Assembly: GCF_030035675.1 (NCBI RefSeq)
Contig: NC_084482.1
Span: 229,034,943 to 229,098,942, forward strand
DNA: 64,000 nucleotides
Origin: Rhineura floridana
Taxonomy: Eukaryota > Chordata > Lepidosauria > Squamata > Rhineuridae
Direction: 5' to 3'
Shown in pieces: positions 56,977 through 64,000 of this stretch (position 1 is the stretch's first letter; each line of letters starts with the position of its first letter). The position numbers and the translations under genes were made by a program. The notes beneath the pieces were generated by a model. It made no database searches. It saw nothing but the letters and a program-made list of their open reading frames with translations, and was not told the origin of the DNA.

Positions 56977-59900
56977 AATGGCACCCAATGTGGAACCCGA
57001 CAGAGATTCCATGCCAGTTTTTACAAAACACCCATAGGCGCCCAGAGAGAATTTCTCTCAAGTGGTGTTTTGCAGGACTGGATGATGGAACATGGGTGAG
57101 CAATCTGGGAGGCATTAATCTCTCCCAGCTGTGCCCACCTGGGTACTCGGTTCAGCATCTGGGTAGATGCGAGGGTCAGGGAGGGGGAATCGCTGTGGTC
57201 TATAGAAGTTCCATCCCTCTCATTAGGCACCCTATCCAGGTAGCTAATGGTCTGGAGTGTCTCCGTATTACGTTGGGTCAGCGAGACAGAGTGGGAATAC
57301 TGTTGGTGTACCGTCCACCCTGCTGCCCAACAGCCTCCCTAACTGAGCTGACGGAGGTGGTCTCGGGTTTGGTGTTGCGATCCCCCAAATTCATGGTATT
57401 GGGGGATCTCAACATTCATGCCGAGACCGCTTTGTCTGGGGCGGCTCAGGACTTCATGGCTTCCATGACAGCCATGGGGCTGTCTCAATTTGTTACTGGC
57501 CCTACGCATATTTCGGGGCACACTCTAGACTTAATTTTTGCTACTGGAGCAGGGGATGGTGATCTGGGAGTGAGGGATTTTACATCTATTCCTCTGTCAT
57601 GGACAGATCATCGCCTATTGAGGTGTAGGCTCACAATGTTTTCTCCCCTCTGCAAGGGTGGAGGACCAATTAAGATGGTCCGCCCCCGGAGACTAATGAA
57701 TCCTGAAGGTTTTCAGAAGGCTCTGGGGAGTTTTCCGGCTGATAAAACTGACGCTCCTGTCGAAACCCTGGTCAATCTGTGGAATACGGAAATGACCCGG
57801 GCAGTTGACACGATCGCCCCGGTGCGCCCTCTCCTCTGCAGAGCTCAATTGGCTCCGTGGTTTACCCCAGAGCTAAGAGTGATGAAGCAAGAAAGGAGAC
57901 GGCTTGAGTGCAAATGGAGACGAACTCCCGACGGCTGTGGTCTTGCACTTGTGAAGATCTCTACCAAGCTCTATGTGAAGGCGGTGAGGGCAGCGAAGAA
58001 GCAGTACTTTGCTGCCTCCATTCAGTCATCTTCTAACCGCCCAGCGGAACTTTATAAGGTTGTTCGGGGACTTTTACACTCTGGTCCTCAGAACGCAATA
58101 ATACCATCAATAGCCCGCTGTAATGAGTTTGCGAGACACTTCCAAGATAAGATCACAAACATCCGCCAGGACCTTGACTCCAATATTGTAGCAGTTGAGC
58201 CTAATGAGGTGTCCGGAGCACAGTCCTGTCCTGTTTTATTGGATGAATTTCAGTTGGTTCAGCTCGAGGACGTGGACAAGGTGCTTGGACAGGTGCGGGC
58301 GACCACTTCTGCTCTGGATCCTTGCCCCTCGTGGCTAATAAAAGCTAGCAGGAACGGAACAGCCAGATGGGCCAAGGAGGTGATCAATGCCTCTTTACGA
58401 GAGGGAGTGGTACCACCCTGCCTGAAACAGGCGGTGGTGAGACCGCTCCTAAAGAAACCCTCCTTGGACCCTGAAAATCTTGACAACTATAGACCAGTAG
58501 CAAATGTTCCGTTCCTGGGCAAGGTTTTAGAGTGTGTGGTCGCTCACCACCTCCAGGCTCTCTTGGATGAAACTGATTATCTGGATCCATGTCAATCGGG
58601 CTTTCGGCCGGGGTTTGGTACAGAAACAGCCTTGGTCGCCCTGTATGATGACCTCTGTCGGGAGAAAGACAGAGGGAGTGTAACTCTGTTGGTTCTCCTT
58701 GATCTCTCAGCGGCTTTTGATACCATCGACCATGGTATCCTTCTGGGACGTCTTGCGGACTTAGGAGTTGGAGGCACTGCTTGGCGGTGGCTGTGCTCCT
58801 ACCTCAAGAATTGTCTCCAGAAGTTGGTGCTTGGGGAGCATTACTCGAGTCCCTGGATACTCCAATATGGGGTCCCACAGGGTTCAGTTCTGTCCCCCAT
58901 GCTCTTTAATATCTATATGAAGCCGCTGGGCGAGGTCATTAGGAGATTTGGAGTGCGTTTCCAGCAATATGCTGATGATACGCAGCTCTACTTCTCCTTT
59001 TCATCTTCTTCAGGTGAGGCTGTTAATGTACTAAACCACTGCCTGGCCGCGATAATGGACTGGATGAGAGCTAATAAACTGAGACTCAATCCTGACAAGA
59101 CTGAGATGCTGTTGGTGGGGGGGCTCTCTGCCCAGATGGTTGATGTCCGACCTGCCCTAGATGGGGTTACACTCCCCCTAAAGGAGCAGGTCCATAGTTT
59201 GGGGGTCTTATTAGATCCGCTCCTGTCACTGGAGGCTCAAGTAGCCTCGGTGGCACGGAATGCATTCTACCAGCTTCGGCTGGTAGCCCAACTATGACCC
59301 TATCTGGATAGGGAGAACCTTGCCACAGTTATCCATGCTCTGGTAACCTCTAGATTACTACTGTAATGCACTCTACGTAGGGTTACCTCTGAAGACGGTT
59401 CAGAAACTTCAGCTGGTGCAGAATGCTGCGGCCAGAGTTCTTACTGGGACAAAAAAATTTGATCATATAACACCTGTCCTGGCCCAGCTGCACTGGCTAC
59501 CAATATGTTTCCGGGCCAGATTCAAAGTGTTGGTTCTTACCTATAAAGCCCTTAACGGCATCGGACCGCAATACCTGGCGGAACGCCTCTCCCGCTATGT
59601 ACCTACCCAGTCGCTGCGCTCGACGTCGAAGGCCCTTCTCCGTGCCCCAACGCATAGGGAGACACGGAGAACAATAACTAGAGCTAGGGCCTTCTCAGTG
59701 GTGGCCCCTGAACTATGGAATGCCCTCCCTGATGAGATACGCCTGGCGCCTTCTTTGTTATCTTTTCGGCGCCAGGTAAAGACCTACCTCTTCACCCAGG
59801 CATTTTAAAAATTTTAAAAATTATAAAATTTGAATTTAAAATTGAAAATTTTTAATTATGTTTTATTGTGTATCTACATCCACTTGTATTTTAACCTGTT

Positions 59901-60540
59901 TTATTATGCTGTACACCGCCCTGGGAGCTTATTGCTATAGGGCGGTCTAAAAATGTAATAAAATAAATAAATAAACTGCTGGAGTAAAATTTGAATAGAG
60001 TGGTGCCTGCCAGATATCATGTGTTGTATGTGTTGAATGCTGTAACCCCTTTAAGTTTGATGTGCAGGTTACGAAGGACGTCTTCAAGTTAAGGTAGGTA
60101 TGCAAAAGAAAACCATGGTAACGTTATGTGTTCAGGAATGGCCGAAGAGAACTGCAGTTGGGGCACCTGAAATAGTCAGGTGGTCTCGGGATTAGGTCCT
60201 TTGATGCTGCGCGCTTAGCTGGGGTAAGGACGCGGCTAGACAAGGATAGCCCATAGCAGTTGGCTTTCTGGCTCCTGTGGCAAGCAGGAGCGCAGAAATA
60301 TACTGGCTTCAATATGATGGTAGGGAGATCTGTAACCGGCAGTGACCCCCCCTGGCTACTTTGCCAATGACCCCCCAGACAGCAGCCTGTTGGCCGCACC
60401 ATAATTCCGTCTGCCCCGCCACCATTCACCTCAGGAAGGTGGTTCCCCATGGGGCAGGCGCCCGACCCACAGCAAAGGTCGGTGGTGTGCTGTCTGACAA
60501 GGAGGGGTTGGAAGGGGGAACCTGAGGGCCGGTTGATGCG
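56977..60540 (+). mobile_element. Retroviral leader, copy 1, split by an L2
   Basis: 56977-57091 and 59975-60540 together match 63330-64000 (GGACTGGATGATGGAAC / TGCTGGAGTAAAA; AAGGACGTCTTC; CTCAGGAAGGTGGTTCCCCA; GGGGCAGGCG). This is the untranslated leader after an LTR. No gag frame was recognised in it. Fossil. Confidence 0.65.
57092..59974 (+). mobile_element. L2-clade LINE, nearly complete, in the retroviral leader
   Basis: Endonuclease (GGGIAVVYRSSIPLIRHP; GILLVYRPP; MVLGDLNIHAE; WTDHRLLRCRL), RT (LDLSAAFDTIDHGILLGRLA; YGVPQGSVLSPMLFNIY; QQYADDTQLYFS) and C-terminus (QLHWLPICFRARFKVLVLTY; VVAPELWNALPDEIR; KTYLFTQAF). The frame has one stop (TGA at 59295, probably from CGA) and one frameshift near 59355. 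The tail is TACACCGCCCTGGGAGCTTA...(AAAT)n. It differs markedly from the L2s of unit A, so it is another subfamily. Confidence 0.9.
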
Positions 60541-62574
60541 CTAGCATAAACCCTTTCCACAAAAAGGGGGGACGCCCCCATCCAGCTCCCATGCCCTTTC
60601 TACCTTCTTTCAACAGCAGCGCTTCAACAGCAACAAGTCACAGCAGAATGAAAAGGAAAAAGGGGAGGGGAAGTTGGGATGCTCTCGCTGTTGTCTTTAG
60701 CGGGTGCATTTCTTTCGCGTTGAGCACAAGATGTGGTTGCAATGGAATTTTAAGGAATGGAGTCAGCTATTAAGCTCACATGTGGGTAGTGATTTATATT
60801 TTCCTGGGAAATAAGGAGTGATTTTGTTTAAATAGTCATATGTGAATGAGTACTCAAGTGTGAATTGAATGTATATGTGAAGGTGTGAAAGTTTCTTTGA
60901 GTGTTTAATGTTGAGTGTTTACTTTCCTCCCTGCACTTTCCCTTGTTGCTTGGATCGGCTGTGCCGACACAAGGTTTAACGAATTTAATCTGTTCCTTTA
61001 ATAGCTTTAGCAAACTTGTGATTTGCTCTGTTTGTTAGGAGCCTTAGTTTTCAGGGTCAGTTAGAGATACACACACACACATACACAACATCACCAGACT
61101 TTCATATCCTCCTTGGCAGGAGAGAGAGAGAGAGGAAAAAGTATTTTAAACCCGAGGCTTGAAGAAAGAGGAAGGGGGGCTGAGGAACATCAGAGCTCCC
61201 ACACACACATGTACTACTCTCTCAAAAGAATGCATGAAAGGCTGCAGAGACAGAACTAGGGAGACTCTGGGTCTCAGTGCAAAAACCTTGAGACCAAGAG
61301 ATTCCTTCCTGATTTTTGGATCAGAGCTCTTTCATATGGCTTCAGCTGTATCCACTTCGGGCATAGAATAGGTAATCTCTCTCATCTTTCACCTCTTATA
61401 GTAATAGGGTTCTTTTGATTTCTTAAGTTTAAAGCTATGAATGGGTTGGATATTAATGATTAATGTTGTCATGCACCCAAGTAATCCTGTAATGCTCTCC
61501 TACTCTATCCTACTCAGTCCTGCAATCCAGGGAAACAGGTAGCCAAGTTCTGAATGTAACTGGAATGTATGTGATTTCCTTTTCTTTCTTACTATGTTTT
61601 GCTGCTGTCCCTTGTTTTAAAGTAAGTGGGGAAAATGTCCTTTAATTGCTGTAGTAGATCCAGAGAGTAAGGTATAGAGTTCCCCTGGCACATTGGTACT
61701 CCCCTCCCTTCTGTGTTTGGCAAGAGCCCTTGCTGACATTGTGTCTCCCTCCCCTTTCGCAAAGTTCTGGGAAATGAAACCTTGCAAGTATTTTGAGCCG
61801 GTGGAAAAGACGGAAACAGGATTTGGATTGGGAATGTTCAGTCTCTGGCTGGCAGAGACTCTTATTGGGTTTGCTTACCCCCCTCTGTTTTGTTTTGTTT
61901 GGAGAGTCAATCTGGGAGAAGAAGCTGGTGGCTTGGTTGTTTTATGTGTGCTTTCCGTGTATGGATTTGTGTAGGGTTGCTTCTGTTGTATTCTTTGCAT
62001 TTGGCTCTTGGAGTGGAGATGTAGATAGAAGGTTTTGAGATACATAGAAAATAGTGAACAGGTTCAAGAGTCAGTGACTATTTGTGATGGGTAGGAAATG
62101 TGATTGTTCTAGGGAGAGAAAAAGAATACTTTCTGTTCTATAATGTCTGAGTTCCCTCTTCTATCTAAGTGTTTAATTTACTGGGTTTAGTTAACTACTT
62201 CAGTTTGCCTTCTGTGTATGTGCGTGCTTAAAATTACAGCCCCTCCTTTCTTTTCCCCCCCACTTGCCTCTAAACAGCCAGAGGAATGGCGCGACCAATG
62301 CCCCTTGCAGCCCGGTATATTTTTCTTATCTTTCTTTATGTATTTGTTTCTGTGCACATAAATCATGATTTAATTACAGGAATCAGTTCTCGTCTGACCC
62401 AAGATGTTTTTGCTGGCACCTGCAAAGGGAAAGCTTTTCTTTATGCATTTTGTACATGGTTAAAAGTCTAATTGCTAACTCCTTTATTATTTCCTCCAAT
62501 TCTTTGACATGAATATGTTGATATTAAGGGTTTTTTCATTTGTCTGTCTTGTTTGATAAATGTTTATACAGTAA
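60541..62574. other. Unassigned stretch between the two LTR copies
   Basis: No gene recognised. There is a short (CA)n at about 61070-61088 and a (GA)n near 61121-61133. It may be the remaining interior of retrovirus copy 1, but no protein domain supports this. Confidence 0.4.
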
Positions 62575-63329
62575 TGTTAGGAAAAAAATTATTCTCGAGA
62601 CCCCAAGAGTGTCAAAAACCTACATTATTGTCAGAACCAGTGTTGCAATGAAGGGGTGGGAAGAAAAATGCAAAGGCGCCTCTTAGACTACAACATCTCT
62701 GTAAAAATGAGATAAAATGTATCCCATCTGGATTGTTATTATTTCTCTCTGTCTTGCTTCACTATACACATCCTGCATTTTGGAAGCTATTCAGCACAGA
62801 GAAACAAGGGCTCACAAAGTACTTTGTTAGAATATCCATAGTTTTGCGTCATACTGCTGACTGGGTACTTTCAATAGCACACCAAAACTCATGTTTATCT
62901 TTTACCAAATGTCAAGCTCTGTTCCTTGCTTTCCCTCAGTTCTTATCTCACATTAAGTTTTCCTTGATTGACAAGTGTATGAATAATGAGAAATGTAACA
63001 AAGAAGATGTGCTTGCTTTATCTCTGTAACACTGTGTTCTCTTTTGTTATGATTTTAATAATAGTATACTTTGTTTTACTTATGACTCTATATAATGAGG
63101 CTTCACTTAATAAACGGGGTTCTCTGCCCTGACAGACTCCTGTCTGCAGTTCAGAGATCCCTTCTTGATCAAGCTGTAATTATGTGTGTGTGTCTGCTTT
63201 ACTTTTGATATCTGGTTGAACCACTGAAACAGGTATATTCAATCACTAAAGCTTGTACTCTTATCCAGAGATGAGGAGTGTGTTAGCTTGCCCCTTCTAG
63301 GAAAGGGGGGTTTCAATTTGAACCCAACA
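62575..63329 (+). mobile_element. Retroviral LTR, copy 2
   Basis: Starts TGTTAGGAAAA and ends GAACCCAACA, with inverted TGTT/AACA ends. The TATA-like CTATATAATGAG and AATAAA are conserved with copy 1. It is followed by AATGGCATCCC as the primer-binding-like start. Confidence 0.75.
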
Positions 63330-64000
63330 AATGGCATCCCAGATGGGACTCCACAGTGAATTCCATTCCATGTTTTACAAAATACCCAGGCGCCCGGAGA
63401 GCGGTGTTTTGAAAGACTGGATGACGGAACTGCTGGAGTAAAAATTAAAGTAATCAAAGTAAATTAGTGACTGCCAGATATCATGGGGCAAGTAAAGCGT
63501 GTGTCTGTCCTGTTAATGTTTGATGTGTAGGTACTGGGATGAAGGACGTCTTCCAGTGAAGATAGGTATGTAAAGAAAACTATGGTAAAGTTATGCGTGA
63601 GACAATGGCCGAAATAACTGCAGTTGAGGCACCCAGGAATAGAGAGGTGACCTCGGACTTGGTCCTTTGACGCGGCTTGTTTACATGGGGTAACGAAGCG
63701 GCTAGATAAGGATAGTCCAGCGCAGCTGGTTTCTGGTTCCTATGGGAAGTAGGGGCACGAAGCTGGGCTGCTGCTAGATTGGTAGGTCTATAATCGGCAG
63801 GACCCTCCTCCCAGCTGTTTTGCTAATGACCCCCCCCAGACAGCAGCCTATTCACTGCACCATAAATTCTGTCTGCCCTGCCACCTTCACCTCAGGACGG
63901 TGGTTCCCCATGGGGCAGGCATCCAACTCACATCTAAAGGTCGGTGGTGCGCTGTCTGAAAAGGAGGGGTTGGGAGAGGGAATCTGAGGGCCGGCTAACA
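63330..64000 (+). mobile_element. Retroviral leader, copy 2
   Basis: Uninterrupted version of the leader of copy 1, running off the window. It shows the empty site for the L2 of copy 1 (GGATGACGGAACTGCTGGAG at about 63419-63438). Confidence 0.7.

Noticed and set aside
60124-60450. 108-codon antisense frame in the retroviral leader
   Set aside because: The leader is noncoding in this orientation, the frame is not kept in the second leader copy as far as I can see, and no domain is present.
61693-61974. 93-codon frame with hydrophobic segments between the LTR copies
   Set aside because: No similarity recognised, no splice or promoter context, and length is within chance.

Overview
The window looks like squamate reptile (lizard or snake) nuclear DNA. 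The evidence is BovB (RTE) LINEs and SINEs with a BovB-type 3' tail, CR1 with an esterase-type ORF1, abundant L2-clade LINEs, a young Ty3/Gypsy element, and SCAN/KRAB C2H2 zinc finger (ZNF) exons of sauropsid type. The species cannot be named. Almost no sequence is single copy: it is a ZNF cluster built by duplication and then riddled with transposons.

Layout. 1-2053 and 16053-17979 are arms of a large inverted duplication. Each arm carries BovB tails, a solo retroviral LTR and a GC-rich promoter-like block with several ZNF143/Staf-like sites. The 14 kb spacer holds a nested stack (a Ty3/Gypsy element inside a hAT-like element inside a BovB) and a decayed SCAN-KRAB-ZNF gene (10.9-15.1 kb). 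From 18.5 kb a second ZNF family begins: a CpG-rich first exon (18635-18716), then three related units, A (about 19.76-30.76 kb), B (30.76-38.28 kb) and C (48.38-56.22 kb). Each unit has old CR1 and L2 pieces, a KRAB exon with the same in-frame stop, a BovB copy and a zinc finger exon. B has 17 open fingers, C has 17 with one nonsense codon after finger 15, and A has 6 with a frameshift. B and C are followed by antisense retroviral env fossils. Between B and C lie a copy of the unit A intron (40906-41605), a nearly full CR1 ORF2 on the plus strand, and a minus-strand CR1 5' half whose 5' UTR is a tandem array. The last 8 kb carry two LTR-plus-leader copies of one retroviral family, the first split by an L2.

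How it fits together. The units share their older insertions and differ by younger ones, so the order of events can be read. Unit A alone gained an L1 ORF1-type insertion and two L2s. One L2 landed in BovB so that the two reverse transcriptases read as a single 1093-codon frame. Unit B alone doubled a four-finger block. Unit C alone received the later LTR. The finger arrays are strongly homogenised (84-bp repeats, TGDKP linkers), as expected of a rapidly evolving KRAB-ZNF cluster. The KRAB boxes look dead, so whether any copy makes protein is unclear.
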